The position numbers were made by a program, and so were the translations under genes. From Prorocentrum cordatum (lineage: Eukaryota > Sar > Dinophyceae > Prorocentrales > Prorocentraceae), in NCBI GenBank assembly GCA_963575745.1, contig CAUYUJ010003688.1:1-64000 (forward strand): 64,000 nt of DNA. Reading direction: 5' to 3'. Position 1 is the first letter of the stretch, and the number at the start of each line of letters is the position of its first letter. Of the stretch, positions 10,703-20,519 are shown in pieces. The notes below the pieces were generated by a model. The model was given only the letters and a program-made list of their open reading frames with translations, was not told where the DNA came from and did no database searches.

Positions 10703-10869
10703 TACGGTGGGGGCGTTGGTTGAGGAATGTGCCCTGGAGGCAGGCCCTGGAGGGTTCCGTCTCTGAGGAGGGCGGCAGTGGCATCCGTGGCCGATCCACG
10801 ATTGGAGCCCCACAGGCCTTCAGACCCTGGATTCCTTGTCTAAGAATTCTTTGTCCACTGCCCCCACCG
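10703..10869. mobile_element. Short TIR element family A, copy 1
   Basis: Begins ACGGTGGGGGCGTTGG and ends with an inverted form (CACTGCCCCCACCGT). Inside it has CCCTGGAGGGTT, GAGGGCGGC and CAGACCCTGGATTCCTTGTC. Sister copies lie at 17605-17774 and 61468-61653, and a right-end fragment near 32530-32582. Size (~170 bp), lack of coding capacity and terminal inverted repeats make a MITE or introner-like element the best guess. Confidence 0.65.
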
Positions 10870-10871
10870 TG

Positions 10872-10920
10872 TCCACCGCCGCCGACGTCCCCGAAGATCG
10901 ATCCCACGGCGGTGGTTGTG
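10872..10920 (-). repeat. Foldback family C, inverted partial copy
   Basis: The reverse complement contains CCACAACCACCGCC and GATCGATCTTCGGGGAC, as at 9092-9128. It abuts family A copy 1. Confidence 0.6.
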
Positions 10921-11136
10921 GGATGCAGTCAACCCGCACAGGAAGGATGAGCAACTTTCCAGGGCCACCCTTGCATCCTTCCCCCTCGGCCCGTCCCTGG
11001 CCGCTTTCGCTGGCCGCGCCCCTCCCGCAGAGTGCCGGCATGGCCTTCAGGGCCCTTGCGTTCTCGTCGTGCGTCCTTATTGTAAGGATTGAGCGTATGG
11101 GATAAATCTCCGCCTCGGAGTAAACGCCTGCATCTG

Positions 11137-11310
11137 TGGCCGAGGTCGGCTCGGGGAGGGTACCCATAATGCTGTTCGCGTTTGTATGATTATCTTGCGC
11201 ATCCTGGGGGAGGTTACCCTTAGATGTTCTGCGTGTTTTGGCCAGCGGAGGGTCTCATGTGTCCGAAGGATGTGACTCCGTCCTGGGTTTGGCCGTACCC
11301 TGGAGAGGGT
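11137..11310 (+). repeat. Dispersed repeat pair E, copy 1
   Basis: GAGGTCGGCTCGGGGAGGGT, GCATCCTGGG, GGAGGGTCTC and GAAGGATGT recur in the same order at 15065-15230. No coding potential. Confidence 0.65.
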
Positions 11311-11404
11311 GCCTTGGGGTCCACCTCAATGGCCGCGTTTTGGCGCCCACCGTGGCTGGAACCGTCGCCACCGCGACACCTCAGTGGTGGTTCGTCATCC
11401 TGGG

Positions 11405-11740
11405 GAGGAGGAGGAGGAGGAGGAGGAGGAGGAGGAGGAGGAGGAGGAGGAGGAGGAGGAGGAGAGGAGGAGAGGAGGAGGGAGGAGGAGGAGAGCAGAG
11501 GAGGAGGAGGAGGGAGGAGGGAGGAGGAGGAGGAGGAGGAGGAGGAGCGAGAGCGAGGAGCGAGGAGCGAGGAGGAGGAGGAGGAGGAGGAGGAGGAGGA
11601 GGAGGAGGGAGCGGGGAGCGGGAGCGAGGAGCGAGGAGAAGAGGAGGAGGAGGAGGAGGAGGAGGAGGAGGAGGAGGAGGAGGAGGAGGAGGAGGAGCAA
11701 GAGGAGGAGGAGGAGGAGGACGTGCTGCAGGCGGGACGCT
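11405..11740. repeat. (GGA)n microsatellite
   Basis: GGA/GAGC repeats on the + strand. Frames across it encode poly-Glu/Gly/Arg and, on the other strand, poly-Ser/Leu/Pro; rejected as genes. Confidence 0.95.
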
Positions 11741-12001
11741 GAAGTAAGGACCGCTTGGGCTTGGCATCGCTCGGACGCGTGCTTTTTTCCCCTCGGGGAG
11801 GACCTTCGGGGAGCACCCTGGATCGTCGAGCAGAAGGAAAGAAAAAACACGCGCGACATCGACCGATGCACGGGGAATGGGCAGGCGGCCGAGCGATGGC
11901 GAGTTGGGCTCCGGAGGGGCTCCGGTGCTCGGGCCGCTCGGGTTTTGGTCGGGGAGCCCGTTCGTTCCCGGGGCTCGCCGTGCCCCCCTGTCCGTTCCCT
12001 A

Positions 12002-12014
12002 CACACATACACAC

Positions 12015-12073
<59 letters not shown>
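12002..12073. repeat. (CA)n(TA)n dinucleotide repeat
   Basis: CACACA tract followed by about 18 TA units. Confidence 0.95.
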
Positions 12074-12075
<2 letters not shown>

Positions 12076-12088
12076 CCTTTTCTATATT

Positions 12089-12228
12089 TTTATAATCCTG
12101 GGGGGTGGGACCCCCCCCCCCGAAATAGGATCCTCCCCAACCGGGACTTCCGGAAACGGGACCCCTCACGAGGATCGCAGCCTCCGAGCGCGAAAATTAG
12201 CGCTCTCCGTCCAAAGAGGAAGGTGAGA
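12089..12228 (+). repeat. 140-bp direct repeat, left copy
   Basis: As far as I can read, identical to 13944-14083, including an 11-C run that would normally vary in length. It begins TTTATAATCCTGGGGGG and ends GAGGAAGGTGAGA. Its second half also resembles an internal stretch of the enclosed tandem block (12553-12630). Confidence 0.85.
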
Positions 12229-13636
12229 GGACACGCGAGGCTCCTTGGACCTCCCGAGAGGCTTTCTCGAGGCTCCTACGAAGGCCCAAGAGGGTCCCAA
12301 GAGCCTTCCAGAGTCCTCCGAAGAAGCCCCCGAGAGATGAAAATCAGTGATTTCCTATGGTTTTTCTAAGATTGTTGCTTCTTTGCATGTTCACTGTTCC
12401 GACGTGCCAAGACGGCCGAAGACGCCCACAAGACCGATGCCAGACGGCTCAAGAGGCCTCCAAGCGAGTCCGAAACCGGCCCAAGACAGCCCCGACACGG
12501 CCCAAGGGGTGCCCAAGACGGCCCCAGAGAGCCCCAAGACGGCCTTCAGAAACGGCACCCCTCACGAGGATCGCAGCCTTCCAGCGCGAAACTGAGCGAT
12601 CTTCGTCCGAAGAGGCACCTACGAGGGTACGCGAGGGTCCTCGGGTTGCCTTAAAAGCTTCTTAAAGGTTCCCCCGACAGCTTGAGAAGGCCCCACGAAC
12701 CTCGCAGAGTTCTCTGAAGAAGGCCCCAAGAGATCAAAATCATTAATTTCCGATGGCTTTCCTAAGATTTTGGCTTCGTTGCATGTTCACTGTTCCGACG
12801 TGCCAAGACGGCCGAAGACGCCCACAAGACCAATCCCAGAGGGCCCAAGCAGCCTCCAAGCGAGTCCACAGCCGGCCCAACAGAGCCTCCAGACGGCCCA
12901 AGCCGTGCCCAAGACGGCCCCAGAGAGCAGGTGAGAGGACACGCGAGGCTCCTTGGTCCTCCCGAGAGGCTTTCTCGAGGCTCCTACGAAGACCCAAGGG
13001 GGTCCCAAGAGCCTTCCAGAGTCCTCCGAAGAAGCCCCCGAGAGATGACAATCAGTGATTTCCTATGGTTTTTCTAAGATTGTTGCTTCTTTGCATGTTC
13101 ACTGTTCCGACGTGCCAAGACGGCCGAAGACGCCCACAAGACCGATGCCAGACGGCTCAAGAGGCCTCCAAGCGAGTCCGAAACCGGCCCAAGACAGCCC
13201 CGACACGGCCCAAGGGGTGCCCAAGACGGCCCCAGAGAGCCCCAAGACGGCCTTCAGAAACGGCACCCCTCACGAGGATCGCAGCCTTCCAGCGCGAAAC
13301 TGAGCGATCTTCGTCCGAAGAGGCACCTACGAGGGTACGCGAGGGTCCTCGGGTTGCCTTAAAAGCTTCTTAAAGGTTCCCCCGACAGCTTGAGAAGGCC
13401 CCACGAACCTCGCAGAGTTCTCTGAAGAAGGCCCCAAGAGATCAAAATCATTAATTTCCGATGGCTTTCCTAAGATTTTGGCTTCGTTGCATGTTCACTG
13501 TTCCGACGTGCCAAGACGGCCGAAGACGCCCACAAGACCAATCCCAGAGGGCCCAAGCAGCCTCCAAGCGAGTCCACAGCCGGCCCAACAGAGCCTCCAG
13601 ACGGCCCAAGCCGTGCCCAAGACGGCCCCAGAGAGC
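12221..13636 (+). repeat. 708-bp tandem duplication (two copies)
   Basis: Copies 12221-12928 and 12929-13636 differ only at a handful of positions near their starts. Each copy contains two related halves starting ATTTCC(T/G)ATGG about 396 bases apart and many CCAAGACGGCC words. Both copies begin AGGTGAGAGG. Identical short frames in each copy show no domain. Confidence 0.9.
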
Positions 13637-13943
13637 CCCAAGACAAGCTTCAGAGAGAGCTTAAAAGGGAAAAAACATACAATTGCAACGCGCTCGGCTC
13701 CCACACGGCCACGCGAGGCCCCAAGCCCCTTCCAGGAGGCCACAAGAAGGGCCACAAGGCGCGCAAAAGGCTTATGATTTCAAGGACTCTGCACCCAGAC
13801 GCCCACACGAAGCTCCAAGACTCCTCAACGGCTCCCCAGACGTGCCACGAGGCGCCCAAGAGCCGCCAAGAAGCATTCACGAAGTTCCCCCACGACGCCC
13901 CACAAGGCCTCTAAGAACCTCCACGAGTTCTCCGAAGAAGGCC

Positions 13944-14083
13944 TTTATAATCCTGGGGGGTGGGACCCCCCCCCCCGAAATAGGATCCTCCCCAACCGGG
14001 ACTTCCGGAAACGGGACCCCTCACGAGGATCGCAGCCTCCGAGCGCGAAAATTAGCGCTCTCCGTCCAAAGAGGAAGGTGAGA
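13944..14083 (+). repeat. 140-bp direct repeat, right copy
   Basis: Second copy of 12089-12228, 1855 bases downstream, so the pair flanks the tandem block in an LTR-like layout. No reverse transcriptase or integrase lies between them. Confidence 0.85.
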
Positions 14084-14197
14084 ACGAAGCCCATACATAA
14101 CGTTCGTAGAGCCTGCCTGTCCCAAAGTCGCGTCAGCACGCCTCCCCGCGCCCCCCCTGCCTCATATTTTGCAGTATAAAGCTGCATTCTGGTCAGA

Positions 14198-14247
14198 ATC
14201 CTGGGTTCGCACCCTTTTTTAAGAAATTTGGTTGCGAACCCGGGATT
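14198..14247. repeat. Short hairpin
   Basis: AATCCTGGGTTCGCACCC pairs with GGTTGCGAACCCGGGATT across a 14-base T/A-rich loop. It resembles a tRNA T-arm word, but no tRNA cloverleaf can be drawn around it. Confidence 0.7.
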
Positions 14248-14461
14248 CCATAAGTTTCCCTCTGAAGTCCTTTTCTTGCATTCCATTTGCCCCTTTCGTT
14301 GCTTCGAACACCAAGTTCTCCCACTCCCCCTCCGCAACCTCTGCACATTCGCAATGCGAGCCCGCGAGGACCCCTCGAAGGGACCGCAGGATACCGCGAG
14401 AAGCCAGCCGATCCAAAGCTTCAAGGAACAAGATTCATGGCGCGAAGCGCCTATGCAGCCT

Positions 14462-15060
14462 TGTGTGTATATATATATATATACACGTTGTGCGTTCCCT
14501 GCGGTGGCCCACCGACCTGCGCCTGCTGGAGCCGTGGGGCCTGCTGCGGGAGCCTGCGAGACCCGTGGGGCCTGCGGGCCCCGTGCGACCAGTGGGCCCC
14601 CCGTGGGGCGGGAGGAGCCCGTGGGGCCTTGCGGGAGCTGTGCGGCCTGCACGACCTGTGGGGCAAGCGGGAACCGAGGGACCTGCGACACCTTGCAGGA
14701 AGACCCTGGGGAGCCTTGTCCAAGGGGGGTTTGTCCGCAGAGCGTGCCCTGGGCGCGAGGTGTTCTGGCCCGCTTCGCCTGCGGTGTTGGTCCTCAGCGG
14801 GGCCCGATCTGGGGCTGCTCCCGACCCCCCCCCCACCGGGCGCTCCTGGTGGAATTCGAATCAGATCTTCTTCCGGAGCGGTGGTGGTGCACACGGTCAG
14901 TAACTCTTGCTAAGCGTTTCGCGCCGCCAGTTCTGGCCCATCACGTCTCCGCGCCATACACTGAGTACGTCCCAGCCCCCAAGCCATCGATGTCACGAGC
15001 TCTCCCCGGCCTCCCGCCCCGCGGCGCCGAGCGACACGCTGTCCGCTTGCGGTCGGGCCT
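14462..15060. other. (TA)n then G+C-rich imperfect repeats; no recognised gene
   Basis: 14462-14483 is a TA run. 14510-14700 repeats GTGGGGCCTGCGG-like words every 12-30 bases. Long frames on both strands reflect this composition. Nothing else recognised. Confidence 0.5.
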
Positions 15061-15064
15061 AGGC

Positions 15065-15230
15065 ATAAGATCGAGGTCGGCTCGGGGAGGGTACCCTCAT
15101 GTTCTTCGTGTCTGATAGATGCTCTTGTGCATCCTGGGTGAAGGTGCCCTCGAGTGTCCTTCGGTTTGGCCGGTGGAGGGTCTCGTGTTCTTGAAGGATG
15201 TTTTTACGTCCTAGGTCCGACCGCACATCG
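15065..15230 (+). repeat. Dispersed repeat pair E, copy 2
   Basis: Matches 11137-11310 in order and orientation, with many substitutions. Confidence 0.65.
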
Positions 15231-15394
15231 GCTCTACGCGAGAGTGATCAGCCACGCGCCGAGGGGGCTGGGGGGAGGGGGGGAGGCTTCCTCGAAGCAC
15301 CCCTGCTTCTTGGTGGGGCGCGGGCCTTCTCTCTGAAGACGCAGGGCCGGCGCCTACTCAGAAGCAGCCTCCTTCGAAGAAGCCCTCCCCCCGC

Positions 15395-15610
15395 CCCCAT
15401 AATGGAGGATGACGATTAATAAATGACCAGGAGTCGTGTTCACGCGGCGGCGCCCGGGATGACGATTAGAAAAAACCGGCCGCGGGCTGGAAAACTATGT
15501 TTTTTTTAATCGTTCTCCTCCGGTCAGAAACTTGTGCAGAAATAGCAGAAAACTATTTTTTCAAATCGTTCTCTTCCATTTTTTTATAAATCGTCATCCC
15601 CCCATACCCC
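15395..15610. repeat. Imperfect inverted AT-richer block
   Basis: GATGACGATTA occurs twice on the + strand (15408, 15458), and ATCGTTCTC and AAATCGTCATC follow in reverse orientation at 15508-15600. AAAACTA and CAGAAA words also recur. Probably another decayed foldback element. Confidence 0.45.
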
Positions 15611-15784
15611 CCCCCCTGTGCGCGCCGCCAGGGTGACGCCTCCAGCGTGGCCTCTGCTGCGCGCCCCTCGGCTGGGCGCGCGGGGGCCCAAAAAGCCCAG
15701 GCGCGCAGGCCGCGGCCGCCGCCTCGTCGACCATCGCGCGCCACGATCGGCGAGCCGCGCACCCAAAGGCCACTCGTGCCTGGG

Positions 15785-16035
15785 GCCTCTCCTCCTCCTC
15801 GTCCTCCTCCTCCTCCTCCTCCTCCTCCTCCTGTCCTCCTCCTCCTCCTCCTCCTCCTCCTCCTCCTCCTCCTCCTCCTCCTCCCCTGTTCCTCCTCCTC
15901 CTCCTCTTCCTCCTCCCCCTCCTCCTCCTCCTTCTCCTCCCCCTCCTCCTCATCCTCCTCTTCCTCCTCCTCCTCCATCTCCTCCTCCTCCTCCTCCTCC
16001 TCTTCCTACTTGTGCTCCTCCTTCCCCCTCCTCCC
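15785..16035. repeat. (CTC)n microsatellite
   Basis: CTC/CCT repeat with TTC interruptions. The neighbouring 15610-15785 and 16036-16255 are G+C-rich without a recognised gene. Confidence 0.9.
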
Positions 16036-16257
16036 CCCCTAGACGCTTGCAGGGCACAGCCCGTCGGCGGGGCCGCCGCCGCGACACGCGTCGCACAGGT
16101 TCCTGACCGCCGTCGGCGTCACTGCCACCCCCTGGCGAGCGGCATCGCCGCTCCGCGACGCCGCGGCTATCTGGCGCGCGGGCGCCCGCCGCAGATGCGG
16201 GTCGCCCGTGGCCCAGTGCGCTCGCATTCGGATGCCGACGCCGAGCTTGTCCTGTGC

Positions 16258-16302
16258 AGCGTCGTCGTCGTTGTCGTCGTCGTCGTCGTCGTCCTCGTCG
16301 AA
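16258..16302. repeat. (CGT)n microsatellite
   Basis: About 14 CGT units with one TGT and one CTC variant. Confidence 0.9.
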
Positions 16303-16469
16303 TGCTCAATTTTGGGACCTCCCTGTGGCCCACCCGACGGCCCGCACTCCAGACCCGCTGTATCTAGTTGACCCACATCCAAAGTGCGGTCTCGATCCCC
16401 ACATTCCAAGTGGGATTATTGTTTTCTCTGCACCCCCCCCGCCCAGGATCTCCTCTCCCCCATCTCTTC

Positions 16470-16860
16470 CTCACCACCACCATCACCATCATCACCACCA
16501 TCATCATCATCATCGTCGTCGTCGTCCTCATCAACACCGCGGTATCAGCATCACCATAATCGTCATCAACATTTTCATCGTCATCTCCATCATGTTTATC
16601 ATCACCCGCACTCACACACTCATCATCATGATCAGCAGCATCATCATCTTCACCATCACTGTTGTCACTCGACATTAATCACCACCACCATCAGCATCGC
16701 ATATGCCATGTTCTCTCACACAACATCACCCACAATGCTCTCGTACTCGCCATCACCATCGTCAACATCACCGCACCCCAATCACCAATCATCACCACAC
16801 CATGTCTTCACAGCCGCCATTCACCTCACACGCACTCGCACAATGATATGGTGGTGGTGG
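16470..16860. repeat. Degenerate CAT/CAC repeat region
   Basis: ATC, CAC and CGT units dominate. Stop-free His-rich and Asp/Met-rich frames are repeat by-products. Confidence 0.85.
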
Positions 16861-17054
16861 TAGAAAACAGGCCCACCAAGAGAAGGAAGAACCACCACCA
16901 CCGCCAGCGTGGGTGGGGGGGGGGGGCCGCTCCCCCCCCCCACGAGCGGGCGGCCCCCCCCGTGCCAGGTGCGCCCCCGAAGAGTGCCCGGAGAGCGGAG
17001 TGCCACCAGCTCGGGGGAGCGGTCTTTCGGAACGGAGTTCGATGATCCGAGGTG

Positions 17055-17213
17055 GCAAATTTATACATGACCACCGCCTGGAGGATCAATTTTCGGGGAC
17101 CTCGGCAGGCGGCGGATATGGGTATATTCGGGCCCCCGGAGGCTAAAACTTATCCATATCCACCGCCCGCTGGGGCACCAGGACGTCAGTTCCCCAGGCG
17201 GTGAATATGGATA
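17055..17213 (+). repeat. Foldback family C, copy 2
   Basis: A long copy with two stems. CCACCGCCTGG pairs with GGCAGGCGG. ATCCATATCCACCGCC (from about 17151) pairs with GGCGGTGAATATGGAT. The shared word TATATTCGGGCCCC lies between. Confidence 0.7.
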
Positions 17214-17270
17214 CACATGGTTCAGTTCTAATTATTCGAGAGAGTTTTGATTTTTTCGGGGGCCAAGATC

Positions 17271-17373
17271 CGTTCATTTCTAATTGTTCTATTCTGGGCC
17301 TCTTCCTGGCCCCCAGGGGGCCAGGAACAATTAGAAGCGAGCACGATTAGAAATGAGCACGATTAGAAATGAA
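17271..17373. repeat. Inverted repeat around ATTTCTAATTG
   Basis: CGTTCATTTCTAATTGTTC is mirrored by three downstream units of the form CGATTAGAAATGA(A/G)C. An inner stem CTGGCCCCC/GGGGGCCAG sits in the loop. Confidence 0.7.
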
Positions 17374-17604
17374 CGACGTGTAAATCCCCGCCTCGCAGAT
17401 GATGTTCTATGCAGTTCTGGTGGAAGTGGCTCTTTCTTTGGCCTTCCCTGAGACCTGGGAGACGGCCAGCCGCGGCAGGCAGAGCAGGCACAGGGCCGGC
17501 TGCACGCAGGGAGTGACCCCTCGCTTGCGTGACCTTTGGCGCGCGGCACTGTGGGGTCGCGCGGGGCCCAAACCGAAGCACCTGCGGGCGTTGCGACAAC
17601 ACAC

Positions 17605-17774
17605 ACGGTGGGAGCGTTCGTTGAGGAGCGTGCCTAGGAGGCTTCAGACCCTGGAGGGTTTCTTGTCTGATGAGGGCGGCGGTGATTTCCAGTGCCAATC
17701 CGCGATTGGAGTTCCACTGGCTTCCAGACCCTGGATTCCTTATCGGAGGTTTCCTTATCCAATGCCCCCACCAT
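17605..17774. mobile_element. Short TIR element family A, copy 2
   Basis: ACGGTGGGAGCGTTCGTTGAG at the left, CCAATGCCCCCACCAT at the right, and the same internal words as the 10.7-kb copy. Confidence 0.65.
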
Positions 17775-17784
17775 ACTAATGGGA

Positions 17785-17935
17785 GGTTTCGGCAGTTTTC
17801 GGCCTCGGGCGGCCTTCGCTGGGTTCGGGGCCGTCAAAAAAACGACCTGGGGTTAGAAATATGCCCCTGGGAAGGGTCTAGACCTCTGGGGGTCGACGAT
17901 GCGAACAAAAATCAAGGCGTCGGAGTTTTGGGAGG
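17785..17935 (+). repeat. Family B repeat, single copy
   Basis: GGCCGTCAAAAAAACGACC, CCCTGGGAAGGGTC and GACCTC(T)GGGGGTCGAC match, in order, the arms of the inverted pair at 60867-61470. It follows a family A copy; at 61.47 kb the order of neighbours is reversed (B then A). Confidence 0.6.
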
Positions 17936-18390
17936 GACACCGACCAGGGGGCACCGACCAGGAGCGGCCGACTACGTCCCGCAAAGGGTTGTAGGGCGCC
18001 GCGTGTGGGGCACCGACCTCAGGACACCGACCCAGAACGGCCGACTGCGCCCCACGGGGCAGTTCCTCAGAGAACACGGGCCCTGACTTAGTGAGTGTAA
18101 AAACTCATTGGGGGAATGGAGGGCTGTTGAAGATCTGAGGGCACTCTAGTCGATGTCTTGCGGCACGTAGGTGGATATCTGATCAAGATCTCGTTGTTGC
18201 TTCAGTGTATCTTCGACCAAGCAGCAACCGAAGTACACACTAAGCATTCCGTGTTGACAAGCAGTGCAAGATTGCTGAGTTGTGTGTTGGTGTGTGGCCG
18301 TGGCTAGTCGCTGAGTCCATGAGTGTTTCAACAACTTGTACAGCGCAGACAGTGGCTGAGCCGCGTGCCAGCGGCTACAGCTGCACATGA
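17936..18390. other. No recognised gene; short CACCGACC repeats
   Basis: 17936-18080 repeats ACCGACC(A/T) and GGCCGACT(A/G)CG words. 18080-18390 is ordinary sequence upstream of gene 2 and may hold its promoter; no TATA-like or TTTT-box element can be defended. Confidence 0.4.
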
Positions 18391-18391
18391 A

Positions 18392-18411
18392 CACAGACAT
18401 GTTGGCTCAAG
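18392..18411 (+). other. Relict spliced leader (dinoSL-like)
   Basis: Sixteen of 20 positions match the 3' 20 nt of the dinoflagellate spliced leader, and the last 10 (TTGGCTCAAG) match exactly. It lies 85 nt upstream of the ATG of gene 2, nearly the same distance as at gene 1. It places the true start downstream of 18411 and argues against the longer frame beginning at 18323. Confidence 0.6.
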
Positions 18412-18496
18412 GTCTGTGGGCCTCATCCTTATTTCGTGTTCTAGCCACAGCACTCTTTCGGTATTTGCTCTGAGAGCGCACCGCAAACCCTTCAGG

Positions 18497-19306
18497 ATGC
18501 TCTGGGCCATGTATCTCGAGGTGGCAAGTTTCGCGTTCATCGGCTCCCAGGCCATGCAGATAAGCGTTGATGGCTTCGGGCGCAAGAGTGACAACACATG
18601 GTTAAAGGGAATTAGCACAGATGGCGACGTTGCGTGCAGCGTTGAGGACGAATGCGTTGTTGGCTCTGGCACGGGCACTTGCAAGGTGATGGTGGATCCG
18701 GCCATGGCGATTCCGGTAGGTAGCACCGACTCGGGATATGACTGTGATTTCGCTGTCACCAAAACTAGGTACCGCAGAGCAGCCCGGTACGCCACACCAC
18801 CATCTGATGTCACCATGGTGGGGCATTCACCATCATCACATTGGAACCTTTGCTGGTCGGCTAACACCTCAGGCATTGATCGCCGAGCTTTGCGGGGAGC
18901 ACGCGTAGAAGATCATTGTTACTACGTCAACGGCATCTGTTTCCTGTGGGCTTCTCCGTGTTCTGGCGGGTGTTCCCAAATCGACGCTTTCTCCTCGTAT
19001 TCGTCGTTCTGCCCTGGACTGCGCTACGCTACGACAAAGGAGTGGTTGGCTGCACTTCCTGTTCTGAACAAAAACAGGGAAGAGTTCCACAAAAAATGCG
19101 CAACCAGCCAGCTGGACCCACGGTGGAACCACTGCGATGCACAGAATGACTTCGTGCGGGTGGAGGACAACGCATACAACGAGCTGATCCTGGTGTGCGG
19201 CGGTGCATCCGCAAACGCCTCGGCGACTCCCGCCCAGGCAAAGAGCAAGCAGCCGAAGCAGGATCCCAAGATGGACGTGGCAGGGCCGCCATTAAGTAGG
19301 ATGTAG
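18497..19306 (+). CDS. Cysteine-rich putative secreted protein, uncharacterised (intronless)
   Basis: 269 codons from the first ATG after the relict leader, with A at -3. Residues 1-19 are moderately hydrophobic (WAMYLEVASFAFIGSQA), a weak signal peptide. Thirteen cysteines are spread over residues 47-234, which suggests a disulfide-bonded extracellular protein. A compact segment at 140-235 (HCYYVNGICFLW, FCPGLRYATTKEWLAAL, WNHCD, YNELILVCGG) looks like a folded Cys domain I cannot assign. Residues 248-265 (KSKQPKQDPKMDVAGPP) resemble the linker of gene 3 (TKQDSKTNAAGPP), which there leads into a GDPH domain. Here the frame stops four residues later, so the protein may be truncated, with the lost part decaying at 19.5-19.8 kb. 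No introns; 5' leader relic implies an mRNA-derived copy. Confidence 0.8.
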   Translation: MLWAMYLEVASFAFIGSQAMQISVDGFGRKSDNTWLKGISTDGDVACSVEDECVVGSGTGTCKVMVDPAMAIPVGSTDSGYDCDFAVTKTRYRRAARYATPPSDVTMVGHSPSSHWNLCWSANTSGIDRRALRGARVEDHCYYVNGICFLWASPCSGGCSQIDAFSSYSSFCPGLRYATTKEWLAALPVLNKNREEFHKKCATSQLDPRWNHCDAQNDFVRVEDNAYNELILVCGGASANASATPAQAKSKQPKQDPKMDVAGPPLSRM

Positions 19307-19529
19307 CTCCTGAGACGTTGGACTCAGCATCGGCGCTGGCATATCCGTGGTCAGATAAACGGCGTAGTCCGGCTCTGTCCCGATAAATCCCGCTTGATTC
19401 ATTTTAATCGGGCTTAGTCATGGGCTCCATCTATTCAGCTTTGAACAGGTCTTACGAAGACCTCCCGGGAGTTGCTGCCTGAACGCCACCACGTCTCCCA
19501 TCGGGTGCTGCTCTGCAGCGCGTCTGGGT

Positions 19530-20000
19530 CCGGTTTTGGGCATTCGGGCCTGGTGCGAGCTCCGATGGGGGCTGTGGGATTCCGATTCCGATGCGATGCG
19601 AGCCGAGCTGATTCTCCCTGGCCGGGTTTTTCGTCGACCCGGTCTCAGCTCTTCGATACGCTGCCGAGCGTCGGGCGGAGACCGAGCGCGGGGCCGAGCG
19701 CGATGTCCAGGAGAAGATGAAGCAGGCGGAGAGGGATTTCAAGACGGACGTGGCAGAGCCGCCAGCTGCCTGGGATGGGCATGCTGTTGGCGATCCGCAT
19801 CGCTTCCGATCGCAAGCATGGCAGTTTCCGATCGGACCCGACCCGATCCTGACGTTCTGCCCCAATCCCGATTCAGACCCAGGTTCCATTCTTGCTGCCG
19901 ATTTCGGTCTCGATGCGATCTGGGGATGCCGATTCTGGTTTCCATCCGATGTTCTCGCCCCCAACCCGTTCTGGTTCTGCTTCCGATCTCCCAGTTGGGG
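19530..20000 (+). pseudogene. Family R copy 1: decayed relative of gene 3
   Basis: After a GATTCCGATTCCGATGCGAT word, the frame around 19660-19800 reads (R)SAETERGAERDVQEKMKQ, then DFKTDVAEPPA and HAVGDPH. Gene 3 has REVQEKIEQ, DSKTNAAGPP and RAVGDPHL in the same order. Homology is lost after GDPH. The following 19830-20000 is GATTCCGAT-rich tail like that of copies 2 and 3. It ends in a GGA tract (20040-20140). Pseudogene inferred from lack of the downstream domain. Confidence 0.6.
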
Positions 20001-20519
20001 GGTGCAGGTGGTAGGGTGCCCATGGGGGGCAGAAGGGGGCTTGAGTGATGGAAAGGAGGGAGGAGCAGCAGAGAGTAGTGGGAGGAGTGGGAGGAGGAGG
20101 AGGTGGAGGTGGAGGAGGAGGAGGAGGAGGATGAAGAGAAGGGATAAGGACCAGAGCAACCCCAGGATGCATCAAGCCAACGCTTGTTCTTTTTTTGTAT
20201 GAACACGATTTGATGCTACTGAGCTCGAGCCAGACGCTTTGCACATGCATTGTGGTCGCCCGGTGCCCGCGCATGATCCCGAATTTCGTCGAACGGACCA
20301 TTTAAGTAACTCCAGGATGCATCAACAATGTTGTAACACACCCTCCCGTCCCAAGTCCCCTTCTCAGAAGTCCGCACAGGCCATTATTTTTCATTACGCG
20401 GGACGCTCTCTTGGGAAGACGAGCATTCCATGGGCCTATTGTTCAGGCGAGAATCCCGTGTTGAAGAGGAATTGTTTTGTTTCCTTCTCGCGATGGAATG
20501 CGACAGTGTAGGATCATAG

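Noticed and set aside
14198-14247. tRNA T-arm or B-box
   Set aside because: The GGTTCGCACC word is part of a simple hairpin with no A box or cloverleaf.
18323-18496. N-terminal extension of gene 2
   Set aside because: It would begin at GTG and contains the relict leader in its middle; a leader relic must be 5' untranslated.
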